A DNA stretch of 64,000 nucleotides from Bactericera cockerelli (lineage: Eukaryota > Arthropoda > Insecta > Hemiptera > Triozidae): contig JAMCCL010000158.1 of NCBI GenBank assembly GCA_024516035.1, positions 1-64,000 on the forward strand, in the 5' to 3' direction. Both the position numbers and the translations under genes were made by a program. Shown here piece by piece: positions 16,848-26,657 of this stretch (position 1 is its first letter; each line of letters opens with the position of its first letter). A model generated the notes under the pieces. It was not told the DNA's origin. It saw only the letters and a list, made by a program, of their open reading frames with translations, and made no database searches.

Positions 16848-16932
16848 TATACCCCTTTTCTCCTTTAAAAAAGGAGAAAAGGGGTATAGCGGAGAAATAG
16901 TGAAATAATGGAGATAATGGGTATAGCGCGGA
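16848..16932. other. Fold-back inversion junction (near-perfect palindrome)
   Basis: Inverted arms of 19 bp (16848-16866 and 16870-16888) are separated by AAA. The left arm begins TATACCCCTTTTCTCC and the right arm is its exact reverse complement. The right arm continues into about one plus-oriented minisatellite unit and then AATTT. Pentamer, minisatellite and retroelement polarity are all minus to the left and all plus to the right. This is the junction between copies C (minus) and D (plus). Confidence 0.9.
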
Positions 16933-17747
16933 AATTTAATTTAATTTAATTTAATTTATTTAATTTAATTTAATTTAATTTAATTTAATTTAATTTAATT
17001 TAATTTAATTTAATTTAATTTAATTTAATTTAATTTAATTTAATTAATTTAATTTAATTAATTTAATTTAATTTAATTAATTTAATTTAATTTAATTTAA
17101 TTTAATTTAATTTAATTTAATTTAATTTAATTTAATTTAATTTAATTTAATTTAATTTAATTTAATTATTAATTTAATTTAATTTAATTTAATTTAATTT
17201 AATTTAATTTAATTTAATTTAATTTAATTTAATTTAATTAAATTTAATTTAATTTAATTTAATTTAATTTAATTTAATTTAATTTAATTAATTTAATTTA
17301 ATTTAATTTAATTTAATTTAATTTAATTTAATTTAATTTAATTTAATTTAATTTAATTTAATTTAATTTAATTTAATTTAATTTAATTTAATTTAATTTA
17401 ATTTAATTTAATTTAAATTTAATTAATTTAATTTAATTTAATTTAATTTAATTTAATTTAATTTAATTTAATTTTAATTTAATTTAATTTAATTTAATTT
17501 AATTAATTTAATTTAATTTAATTTAATTTAATTTAATTTAATTTAATTTAATTTAATTTAATTTAATTTAATTAATTTAATTTAATTTAATTTAATATTT
17601 AATTTAATTTAATTTAATTTAATTTAATTTAATTTAATTTAATTTAATTTAATTTAATTTAATTTAATTTAATTTAATTTAATTTAATTTAATTTAATTT
17701 AATTTAATTTAATTTAATTTAATTAATTTAATTTACATTTAATTTAA
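16933..17747 (+). repeat. AATTT pentamer array
   Basis: About 160 copies of AATTT with sporadic one-base slips. Nothing else is visible. Confidence 0.97.
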
Positions 17748-18672
17748 TAGTGAAATAAAGTTGAAATAAAGTAGAAAATTGGGTATAGCGGGAAATAGTG
17801 AAATAAAGGAGAAAATGGGTATAGCGGGGAAATAGTGAAAAAAAGGAGAAAATGGGTATAGCGGAGAAATAGTGAAAATAGAGGAGAAAATGGGTATAGC
17901 GGGAAATAGAGAAAAAAAGGAGAAAATGGGTATAGCGGGAAATAGAGAAAACAAGGAGAAAATGGGTATAGCGGAGAAATAGTGAAATAAAGGAGAAAAT
18001 GGGTATAGCGGAGAAATAGTGAAATTAAGGAGAAAATGGTATAGCGGAGAATTAGTGAAAAAAAGGAGAAAATGGGTATAGCGGAGAAATAGTGAAATAA
18101 AGGAGAAAATGGGTATAGCGGAGAAATAGTGAAAAAAAGGAGAAAATGGGTATAGCGGAGAAATAGTGAAATAAAGGAGAAAATGGGTATAGCGGGGAAA
18201 TAGATAAAAAAAGTAGAAAATGGGTTTTGCGGGGAAATATTGAAATAAAGGAGAAAATGGGGATAGCGGGGAAATAGAGAAAAAAAGGAGAAAATGGGTA
18301 TAGCGGAGAAATAGTGAAAGGAGGAGAAAATGGGTATAGCGGGAAATAGATAAAAAAAGGAGAAAATGGGTATACCGGAGAAATAGTGAAATAAAGGAGA
18401 AAATAGGTATAGCGGGAAATAGTGAAATAAAGGAGAAAATGGGTATAGCGGGAAATAGTGAAAAAAAAGGAAAAATGGGTATAGCGGAGAAATAGTGAAA
18501 TAAAGGAGGAAAATGGGTATAGCGGAGAAATAGTGAAAAAAAGGAGAAAATGGGTATAGCGGAGAAATAGTGAAATAAAGGAGAAAATGGTATAGCGGGA
18601 AATAGTGAAAAAAAGGAGAAAAGGGTATAGCGGAGAAATAGTGAAATAAAGGAGAAATGGTATAGCGGGAAT
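17748..18672 (+). repeat. 37-bp minisatellite block without retroelement
   Basis: About 25 units run in plus polarity (core GGGTATAGCGGAGAAATAG). The block starts with the fixed edge after the AATTT array (AATAGTGAAATAAAG word) and ends in deletion-rich units near 18640-18672. The order of its variant monomers (GTAGAAATTGGG-like edge, ATAGAGGAGAAAA, AACAAGG, TAGAAAATGGGTTT, GGGGATAGC, TACCGGAG) repeats that of the 5' flanks of D and E. There is no retroelement. Confidence 0.93.
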
Positions 18673-19497
18673 ATGAATTTGGAAAATTAAGGGAATTAAA
18701 TAATTATAAATTTAATTTAAATTTAATTTAATTTATAGTCGAATTTAATAATTTAAATTTAATTTAATTAATAATTTAATTTAATTTAATTTAATTTAAT
18801 TTAATTTAATTTAATTTAATTAATTTAATTTAATTTAATTTAATTTATTAATTTAATTTAATTTAATTTAATTTAATTTAATTTAATTTAATTTAATTTA
18901 ATTTAATTTAATTTAATTTAATTTAATTTAATTTAATTTAATTATTAATTTAATTTAATTTAATTTAATTTAATTTAATTTAATTTAATTTAATTTAATT
19001 TAATTTAATTTAATTTAATTTAATTTAATTTAATTTAATTAATTTAATTTAATTTAATTTAATTTAATTTAATTTAATTTAATTTAATTTAATTTAATTT
19101 AATTTAATTTAATTAATTTTAATTTAATTTAATTTAATTTAATTTAATTTAATTTAATTTAATTATAATTTAATTTTAATTTAATTTAATTTAATTTAAT
19201 TTAATTTAATTTAATTTAATTTAATTTAAATTAATTTAATTTAATTTAATTTAATTTAATTTAATTTAATTTAATTTAATTTAATTTAATTTAATTTAAT
19301 TAATTTAATTTAATTTAATTTATAATTTAATTTAATTTAATTTAATTTAATTAATTAATTTAATTTAATTTAATTTAATTTAATTTAATTTAATTTAATT
19401 TAATTATTTAATTTAATTTATTAATTTAATTTAATTTATTTAATTTAATTAATTTAATTTAATTAATTTAAATTTAATTTAATTTCATTTAATTTAA
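18673..19497 (+). repeat. AATTT pentamer array
   Basis: A plus-polarity AATTT array ending in the fixed junction TTTCATTTAATTTAATAG at 19484-19500, which recurs identically at 26644-26660. Confidence 0.97.
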
Positions 19498-20286
19498 TAG
19501 TGAAATAAAGTGAAATAAAGTAGAAATTGGGTATAGCGGGGAAATAGTGAAATAAAGGAGAAAATGGGTATAGCGGGGAAATAGAGAAAAAAAGGAGAAA
19601 ATGGGTATAGCGGAGAAATAGTGAAATAGAGGAGAAAATGGGTATAGCGGGGAAATAGAGAAAAAAAGGAGAAAATGGGTATAGCGGGGAAATAGAGAAA
19701 ACAAGGAGAAAATGGGTATAGCGGAGAAATAGTGAAATAAAGGAGAAAATGGGTATAGCGGAGAAATAGTGAAATAAAGGAGAAAATGGGTATAGCGGAG
19801 AAATAGTGAAAAAAAGGAGAAAATGGGTATAGCGGAGAAATAGTGAAATAAAGGAGAAAATGGGTATAGCGGGGAAATAGATAAAAAAAAGTAGAAAATG
19901 GGTTTAGCGGGGAAATAGTGAAATAAAGGAGAAAATGGGGATAGCGGGGAAATAGAGAAAAAAAGGAGAAAATGGGTATAGCGGAGAAATAGTGAAATGG
20001 AGGAGAAAATGGGTATAGCGGGGAAATAGATAAAAAAAGGAGAAAATGGGTATACCGGAGAAATAGTGAAATAAAGGAGAAAATGGGTATAGCGGTGAAT
20101 AGAGAAAAAAAGGAGAAAATGGGTATAGCGGAGAAATAGTGAAATAAAGGAAAAAATGGGTATAGCGGAGAAATAGTGAAATAAAGGAGAAAATGGGTAT
20201 AGCGGGGAAATAGAGAAAAAAAGGAGAAAATGGGTATAGCGGAGAAATAGTGAAATAAAGGGGAAAATGGGTATAGCGGAGAAATA
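19498..20286 (+). repeat. 37-bp minisatellite, 5' flank of copy D
   Basis: About 21 units form an ordered series of variants. Successive markers include the ATAGAGG unit, the AACAAGG unit, the TTTAGCGGGG unit, the GGGGATAGCGG unit, the ATGGAGG unit, the TACCGG unit, the GCGGTGAATAG unit, the GGAAAAAATG unit and the GGGGAAAATG unit next to the retroelement. The same order occurs at 26658-27446 and, in reverse, at 43639-44432 and 53357-54151. The minus-strand frame through it is a 37-residue repeat with no biological signature. Confidence 0.95.
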
Positions 20287-20298
20287 ATTATAATTTCG

Positions 20299-20430
20299 AT
20301 GAAAAAGAGAGACAAGTTACATGCATTGAGTAACAATCAACCCTTCAATACCAAAATAAAACAAGATTACAAAAAATATAGAAACAAGCTCAACAACCTA
20401 ATTGATCTTGCAAAAAACATCATACCTTAA
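20299..20430 (+). pseudogene. N-terminal linker segment of RT polyprotein, frame-shifted
   Basis: From the first ATG inside the element this frame encodes 43 residues (MKKRDKLHALSNNQP start), a basic, Lys/Asn-rich segment. In jockey-type elements this is the stretch between the endonuclease and the RT. The frame ends at TAA 20428-20430. In copy H the same segment runs without a break into the RT frame (AKKSYLKKQ), so D carries a +1 base near 20411-20418 (an A-run followed by CATCAT). The real ORF of the source element was probably longer at its 5' end, because the insertion starts within the linker. Confidence 0.75.
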
Positions 20431-22324
20431 AAAACAAGTTGAGGAGGCAAAAGGAGACAAGAAAAAAATTTGGGAAATTATTAACGACGTCACACAATAT
20501 AAAAAGAAAAAAACAAATAACATAAAGGGAATCGAGATACAAGGGGACTATATATCGGTGGATAAAGATCCAATAAAAGTTGCAAATCACTTTAATAATT
20601 TTTTCGCAAATTTAGGCTCCAAAACAACTAGAACTCAACCACAGTCACCCAACATACCACACCTACCAACACCTCAAACACACGACCTTAGTAGCTTTTA
20701 CCTCAAGCCCATTAACGAAAAGGAGTTGGACGATATAATTAGCAAAATGAAGGGGGGATCAGCGCCTGGACATGATAAAATTGATACAGGTACAATCAAA
20801 TCTATTAAACAGTACATCCTTAAGCCATTAACATTTATATACAACCTATGTTTTAAAACAGGTACCTTCCCGCGTCAGTTCAAAATATCAATAATTAGCC
20901 CACTTCATAAAAAAGGTGATCCGTGCCTGGTTAGCAATTTTCGACCGATATCTTTATTGTCAATTTTTTCTAAAATACTGGAACGTTGTATCAAGTCCAG
21001 GCTGGTCAAATATCTGGATGAGAATGGAATCCTTAGTGATCTTCAGTTCGGCTTCAGGAGTGGCAGAGACACAAATGATGCTGTGCTGGAGCTCACTGAG
21101 GAAATTTATCCTCATTTAGATGGAGGGGGAAAAGTAGCAGCTTGCCTAATGGACTTATCACAAGCTTTTGTTAAAGTTGACCATGCAGTCCTGATAAAGA
21201 ATTTAGACAGGATAGGCATAAAAGAAAAACCACTTGAACTTTTCAAGAGTTATTTAACAGGCAGGAGTCAACAAGTTAAACTAAGAACGGTTAGTGCTCA
21301 GCAAGTACCTACAGACTCATTTTCTCCCTCCAACACTGACCAGTCAGACAGAGTAATAACCACCCACCTGAGTGACTCAATTGCAAACCAACCCTTCTCA
21401 GTGCCCCAGGGCACAGTGCTGTCTCCTGTACTCTACAATATATATGTATGTGACATGTACAATCTACCTCTCGCTGGAAAAGTTATTTCTTACGCAGACG
21501 ATACTGCATTAATAATGAAAGGGGTTACATGGACAGAGGTTTTCCAAAATATGAGAAAAGGCATGCAACTGATAACAAAATGGCTAGATGAACGTAACCT
21601 GTCCCTTAATGTAGAAAAAACGAAAATCTTACCTTTCTGCTTGAATAAGAAAACCTTTCCCACAAAAAAATTCTTAAGAATAAATCCCTGTACCAAATGT
21701 ACGACAGCGTGTATGTGTAACAAGGTAGAGATTACAGAGAGCATCAGATACCTTGGAGTGCAATTGGACTGTCATCTCAGGTGGGAATACCATATTGAAA
21801 ATTTAAGAAATAGACTCAGGCGGTATATACATCCTTTTTTAGCATTGAGAAAGTTCATGGCTTTACCTATGTTGAAAGAAATCTACTATGCCTTGATACA
21901 ATCCGCCCTCGAATACGGCATTTGTGCTTATGGCCGAGCAGATTCGTCCTATCTTAAAAAACTGAAATCAGCACAAAATATTCTGTTAAAAATTATACAC
22001 AAAAAAATAAGACTGTTTCCATCTGAAAGACTATATAAAGAACTAAAAGTCCTAAATATAGACCGTCTCTTCAAGAAGAATCTTTGTTCTCATGTACATA
22101 AAAACAAAGACAAATTACTGAGAATCTCAGAACACAGACATAACATTCGTAGGAGAAATCTCTTGGTCCCTAAATGCAAAACAAAGATAGGTCAGAAATC
22201 TATAACCTACCTAGGTATAAAAATGTACGAATCCATTCCTCAAGATATACAACAAATAGGAGAGCTAAAAAATTTCAAGTTTAAATTAAAACATTGGTTA
22301 ATGGAAAACAACAACATAGATTAG
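20402..22324 (+). CDS. Reverse transcriptase of non-LTR retrotransposon, copy D
   Basis: An open frame of 640 codons whose first codon is TTG just after an in-frame stop. This is not a credible eukaryotic start, and the frame really continues from the linker across a one-base shift. Residues about 1-110 are linker. The RT domain follows: APGHDK at 121-126, NFRPIS at 179-184, LQFGFRSGRDT at 215-225, motif A MDLSQAF at 250-256, PQG at 335-337 and the YADD catalytic box at 364-367. A cysteine cluster (C430, C433, C437, C439) precedes YLGVQLD at 450-456. A basic C-terminal region of about 180 residues ends at TAG 22322-22324. The architecture matches the C-terminal two thirds of a jockey/CR1-type ORF2, the enzyme of target-primed reverse transcription. 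The usual second Asp of motif A (AFDxV) is Val257. Without an endonuclease and promoter it is unlikely to be autonomous. Confidence 0.93.
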   Translation: MILQKTSYLKKQVEEAKGDKKKIWEIINDVTQYKKKKTNNIKGIEIQGDYISVDKDPIKVANHFNNFFANLGSKTTRTQPQSPNIPHLPTPQTHDLSSFYLKPINEKELDDIISKMKGGSAPGHDKIDTGTIKSIKQYILKPLTFIYNLCFKTGTFPRQFKISIISPLHKKGDPCLVSNFRPISLLSIFSKILERCIKSRLVKYLDENGILSDLQFGFRSGRDTNDAVLELTEEIYPHLDGGGKVAACLMDLSQAFVKVDHAVLIKNLDRIGIKEKPLELFKSYLTGRSQQVKLRTVSAQQVPTDSFSPSNTDQSDRVITTHLSDSIANQPFSVPQGTVLSPVLYNIYVCDMYNLPLAGKVISYADDTALIMKGVTWTEVFQNMRKGMQLITKWLDERNLSLNVEKTKILPFCLNKKTFPTKKFLRINPCTKCTTACMCNKVEITESIRYLGVQLDCHLRWEYHIENLRNRLRRYIHPFLALRKFMALPMLKEIYYALIQSALEYGICAYGRADSSYLKKLKSAQNILLKIIHKKIRLFPSERLYKELKVLNIDRLFKKNLCSHVHKNKDKLLRISEHRHNIRRRNLLVPKCKTKIGQKSITYLGIKMYESIPQDIQQIGELKNFKFKLKHWLMENNNID

Positions 22325-22484
22325 GTATGAGACCCGATTTTCCTCTGAGACAAAAAAAAACAAACAAAAAACAAAAAAAATGTGAATTTACTACAATACC
22401 TTACGAAAGAAAAATAAATATTCATACATCATATCTTATTTAATAAAAGAAAATTATTTACTTACCGATGATAATTAGTCAACT

Positions 22485-22523
22485 CCTGTCACAATACAAA
22501 GGATCATCCTTTAGCGTGACAGG
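22485..22523 (+). other. 3' UTR nested stem-loop, copy D
   Basis: Outer arms CCTGTCAC (22485-22492) and GTGACAGG (22516-22523) are perfect complements. Inside them AAAGGAT (22498-22504) and ATCCTTT (22506-22512) form a second perfect helix around a single C. LINE 3' UTR hairpins can be recognised by the cognate RT; that role here is inference. Confidence 0.8.
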
Positions 22524-22755
22524 ATGCTTTTTCGCTTCAAACTACTCCTATCACCTCCTTTATAAGAAGGTCATGGGAGTGGGTTTATTAAAAAAAAAAA
22601 AAAAAAATATTAATAAATAGAATCTTAACATTAACTTCTCCGAAAGTAGTGTTAAGTAACTATTATTACCTAAGTATTATAAGACAGATATATTTTAGTA
22701 TTAAGTCCATTATGTTATATTCTTTATACATTATGTATTCTAGTTTATATCTTAT

Positions 22756-22783
22756 AATAAATTTGATGCAAAAATAAAATAAA
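22756..22783 (+). promoter_or_regulatory. Polyadenylation signals, copy D
   Basis: AATAAA occurs at 22756-22761, 22773-22778 and 22778-22783, about 20-40 nt upstream of the terminal poly(A) at 22801. This is the usual distance for a eukaryotic cleavage signal. Confidence 0.65.
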
Positions 22784-22817
22784 AGCACTTATATAAAATA
22801 AAAAAAAAAAAAAAAAA

Positions 22818-24217
22818 TAGTGAAAAAAAGGAGAAAACGGGTAGAGCGGAGAAATAGTAAAATAAAGGAGAAAATGGGTATAGCGGAGAAATAGTAAAAA
22901 AAAGGAGAAAATGGGTGTAGCGGAGAAATAGAGAAAAAAAGGAGAAAATGGGTATAGCGGGGAAATAGATAAAAAAAGGAGAAATAGAGAAAAAAAGGAG
23001 AAAATGGGTATAGCGGGGAAATAGATAAAAAAAGGAGAAAATGGGTATAGCGGAGAAATAGTGAAATAAAGTAGAAAATGGGTATAGCGGAGAAATAGTG
23101 AAATAAAGGAGAAAATGGGTATAGCGGAGAAATAGTGAAATAAAGGAGAAAATGGGTATAGCGGGGAAATAGAGAAAAAAAGGAGAAAATGGGTATAGCG
23201 GAGAAATAGTGAAATAAAGGAGAAAATGGGTATAGCGGGGAAATAGAGAAAAAAAGGAGAAAATGGGTATAGCGGGGAAATAGAGAAAAAAAGGAGAAAA
23301 TAAGTATAGCGGAGAAATAGTGAAATAAAGGAGAAAATGGGTATAGCGGAGAAATAGTGAAATAGAGGAGAAAATAAGTATAGCGGAGAAATAGAGAAAA
23401 AAAGGAGAAAATGGGTATAGCGGGGAAATAGAGAAAAAAAGGAGAAAATGGGTATAGCGGAGAAATAGTGAAATAAAGGAGAAAATGGGTATAGCGGAGA
23501 AATAGTGAAATTAAGGAGAAAATGGGTATAGCGGAGAAATAGTGAAAAAAAGGAGAAAATGGGTATAGCGGAGAAATAGTGAAAAAAAGGAGAAAATGGG
23601 TATAGCGGAGAAATAGTGAAATAAAGGAGAAAATGGGTATAGCGGGGAAATAGATAAAAAAAGTAGAAAATGGGTTTAGCGGAGAAATAGTGAAATAAAG
23701 GAGAAAATGGGTATAGCGGGAAAATAGAGAAAAAAAGGAGAAAATGGGTATGCGGAGAAATAGTGAGATAAAGGAGAAAATGGGTATAGCGGAGAAATAG
23801 TAAAATAAAGGAGAAAATGGGTATAGCGGGGAAATAGAGAAAAAAAGGAGAAAATGGGTATAGCGGAGAAATAGTGAAATTAAGGAGAAAATGGGTATAG
23901 CGGAGAAATAGTGAAAAAAAGGAGAAAATGGGTATAGCGGAGAAATAGTGAAATAAAGGAGAAAATGGGTATAGCGGAGAAATAGTGAAAAAAAAGGAGA
24001 AAATGGGTATAGCGGAGAAATAGCGAAATAAAGGAGAAAATGGGTATAGCGGAGAAATAGTAAAATAAAGGAGAAAATGGGTATAGCGGGGAAATAGAGA
24101 AAAAAGGAGAAAATGGGTATAGCGGAGAAATAGTGAAATTAAGAGAAAATGGTATATGCGGAGAAATAGTAATAAAGGAGAAAAGGTTATAGCGGGAAAT
24201 AGTAATTAAGAGAAAAT
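22818..24217 (+). repeat. 37-bp minisatellite, 3' flank of copy D
   Basis: About 38 units run in plus polarity. The first units carry the markers AAAACGGGTAGAGCGG and GGGTGTAGCGG, and a shortened unit lies near 22970-22990, as after copies E, F, G and H. Quality falls after about 24130, where bases are lost from many units. Confidence 0.95.
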
Positions 24218-24690
24218 TTATTAGCAATTAATTATAAATAATTAATGAAAAATTTAATATTAATATATAATATAATTGATTAATTTAATTTATTTATTGG
24301 AATTAAATTAATTTAATTTAAATAATGAATAATTTATATAAAATAATATAATTAAAAAAAATTATTAAGTGTTAATAATTAATAATTAAAAGAATTAATT
24401 TATACGAATTAATTTAATAATTATATTAAAATTTATGCGGAATTAGTAAATTTAAAGAAAAATGGGTTATACGGAAATATGTAATTAATTAAGGAATTAA
24501 TATATTATCGAATTGTAATTAGATGAATGTATTAGGAATTAATTTAATTTAATTTAATTTAATTATTTAATTAATTTAATTTAAATTTAATTTATTTAAT
24601 TTAATTTAATTAATTTAATTTAATTTAATTTTAATTTATTAATTTAGTTAATTTAATATGATTAAATAATAAATTAATGTAATAAATTGG
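24218..24690 (+). repeat. AT-rich, deletion-riddled satellite
   Basis: AATTT-like sequence with scattered traces of the minisatellite (for example near 24435-24475). I see no gene. The irregularity resembles poor consensus more than old divergence, because the flanking blocks degrade progressively into it. Confidence 0.7.
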
Positions 24691-25860
24691 TTTATAATGC
24701 AGAAATAGAATATAAAGAGATATAATGGGTATAGCGGAGATAATAGTAAATAAAGGAGAAAATGGGTTATAGGAGAAATTAGTGAAATAAGGAGAAAATG
24801 GGTATAGCGGAGAAATAGGAAATAAAAGGAAAAATGGGTATAGCGGAGAAATTATGTAAAATAAAGAGATAATTATGGTATATTAGGATAATTAATAGTT
24901 AAATAATAAATGATAAAATGGTTATAGCGGAAATAAGTAGAAAATAAGGTAGAAAATTGTTATAGCGGAGAAATAGTGAAATAAAGGAGAAATGGGTATA
25001 GCGGAGAAATAGTGAAAATAAAGGAGAAAATGGGTATAGCGGAGAAAAGTGAAATAAAAGGAGAAAATGGGTATAGCGGGAAATAGTGAAATAAAGGAGA
25101 AAATGGGTATAGCGGGGAAATAGATAAAAAAAGGAGAAAATGGGTATAGCGGAGAAATAGTGAAATAAAGGAGAAAATGGGTATAGCGGAGAAATAGTGA
25201 AAAAAAGGAGAAAATGGGTATAGCGGAGAGAAATAGTGAAATGAAGGAGAAAATGGGTATAGCGGGGAAATAGTAAAAAAGGAGAAAATGGGTTATACGG
25301 AGAAATAGTGAAATAAAGAGAAAATGGGTATAGCGGGAATAGTGAAAATAAGAGAAAATGGGTATAGCGGGGAAATAGGAAAAAAAGGAGAAAATGGGTA
25401 TAGCGGAGAAATAGTGAAATTAAGGAGAAAATGGGTATAGGGGAAATAGTGAAAAAAAGGAAAAATGGGTATAGCGGAGAAATAGTGAAATAAAGGAGAA
25501 AATGGGTATAGCGGAGAAATAGTGAAAATAAGGGAAAATGGGTTATAGCGGAGAAATTGAAATATAGGAGAAAATGGGTATAGCGGGAAATAGTAAAAAA
25601 AGGAGAAATGTGTATAGCGGAGAAATAGTGAAATAAAGGAGAAAATGGGTTATAGCGGGAAATATAAATAAAGGAAAAATGGGTTACGGAAATATGAAAT
25701 TAAGGAAAATGGGTATAGGGAAATAGTGAAAAAAAGGAGAAAATGGGTATTGCGGAAATAGTGAATATAGGAAAATGGTATGCGGAATATTAAATTAGGA
25801 TAATTGGTATACGGAATGAAATAATTAGATATAATGGTTAGCGAAAATGTAATATTAAGA
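24691..25860 (+). repeat. 37-bp minisatellite, moderately degraded
   Basis: Plus-polarity units with frequent single-base losses, best preserved at 24960-25560. No retroelement is present. Confidence 0.88.
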
Positions 25861-26657
25861 TTTAATTTAGATTAATTTAATTTAATTTAAGTTATAATTT
25901 AATTTAATTTAATTTAATTTAATTTAATAATTAATTAATTTAATAATTTAATTTAATTTAATTTAAATTTAATTTAATTTAATTAATTAATTTATTAATT
26001 TAATTTAATTTAATTTAATTTAATTTAATTTAATTTAATTTAATTAATTTAATTTAATTTAATTTAATTTAATTTAATTTAATTTAATTTAATTTAATTT
26101 AATTTAATTTAATTTAATTTAATTTAATTTAATTTAATTTAATTTATATTTAATTTAATTAATTATATTAATTTAATTTAATTTAATTTAATTTAATTTA
26201 ATTTAATTTAATATTAATTTAATTTAATTTAATTTATTTAATTTATAATTTTAATTTAATTATTTAATTTAATTTAATTTAATTTAATTTAATTTAATTT
26301 AATTTAATTTAATTTTAATTTAATTTAATTTAATTTAATTTAATTTAATTATTTAATTTAATTTAATTTAATTTAATATTATTAATTTAATTTAATTTAA
26401 TTTAATTTAATTTAATTTATTTAATTATTAATTTTTAATTTAATTTAATATTTAATTATTTAATTTAATTTAATTTAATTAATTTAATTTAATTTAATTT
26501 AATTTAATTTAATTTAATTTAATTTAATTTAATTTAATTATTAATTTAATTTAATTTAATTTAATTTAATTTAATTTAATTAATTTAATTTAATTTAATT
26601 TAATTTAATTAATTTAATTTAATTCAATTTAATTTAATTTAATTTCATTTAATTTAA
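25861..26657 (+). repeat. AATTT pentamer array
   Basis: A clean AATTT array that ends in the fixed junction TTTCATTTAATTTAATAG. Confidence 0.97.

Larger units (their letters stand above)
22325..22800 (+). other. 3' UTR of copy D
   Basis: Non-coding sequence between the RT stop and the terminal poly(A). It contains an A-rich tract (22370-22380), the stem-loop (22485-22523), an internal A18 tract (22590-22607) and about 190 bp of AT-rich unique sequence before the end. Confidence 0.85.
20287..22817 (+). mobile_element. Non-LTR retrotransposon copy D, 5'-truncated, best preserved
   Basis: An element of about 2.53 kb is inserted in the minisatellite. The 5' boundary follows GGAGAAATA at 20278-20286 and the 3' boundary is a 17-base poly(A) (22801-22817), after which TAGTGAAA resumes the unit. 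It contains the post-endonuclease linker, a complete RT domain and C-terminal domain, and a 3' UTR of about 480 bp with a stem-loop, an internal A18 tract and AATAAA signals. No apurinic endonuclease domain and no upstream ORF1 are present, as expected of a 5'-truncated LINE insertion. Copy E is its near-identical partner at +7160 bp. Confidence 0.93.

Noticed and set aside
16933..17747. AATTT array as a telomere repeat
   Set aside because: It lacks G-rich units, is interstitial, alternates polarity and is embedded between minisatellite blocks, so a satellite is the better call.
17748..18672. CRISPR-like regular repeats
   Set aside because: The 37-bp units are directly contiguous with no unique spacers, the context is eukaryotic, and no cas genes are present.
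19494..20336. 280-residue repetitive hydrophobic protein (also at 26654-27496, 43589-44440, 57558-58418, 40508-41179)
   Set aside because: It is translation of the stop-free strand of the 37-bp minisatellite. It has the satellite period, and most copies run on into the 5' end of the retroelement on its opposite strand. There is no independent sign of coding.
20916..21119. 67-residue frame inside the RT (also at 28076, 42805 and 52524)
   Set aside because: It is an out-of-frame shadow of the RT reading frame and repeats only because the RT repeats.
21490..21744. 84-residue antisense frame within the RT (also at 28650, 34044 and 51900)
   Set aside because: It is the antisense of the YADD to cysteine-cluster region, with no family resemblance of its own.
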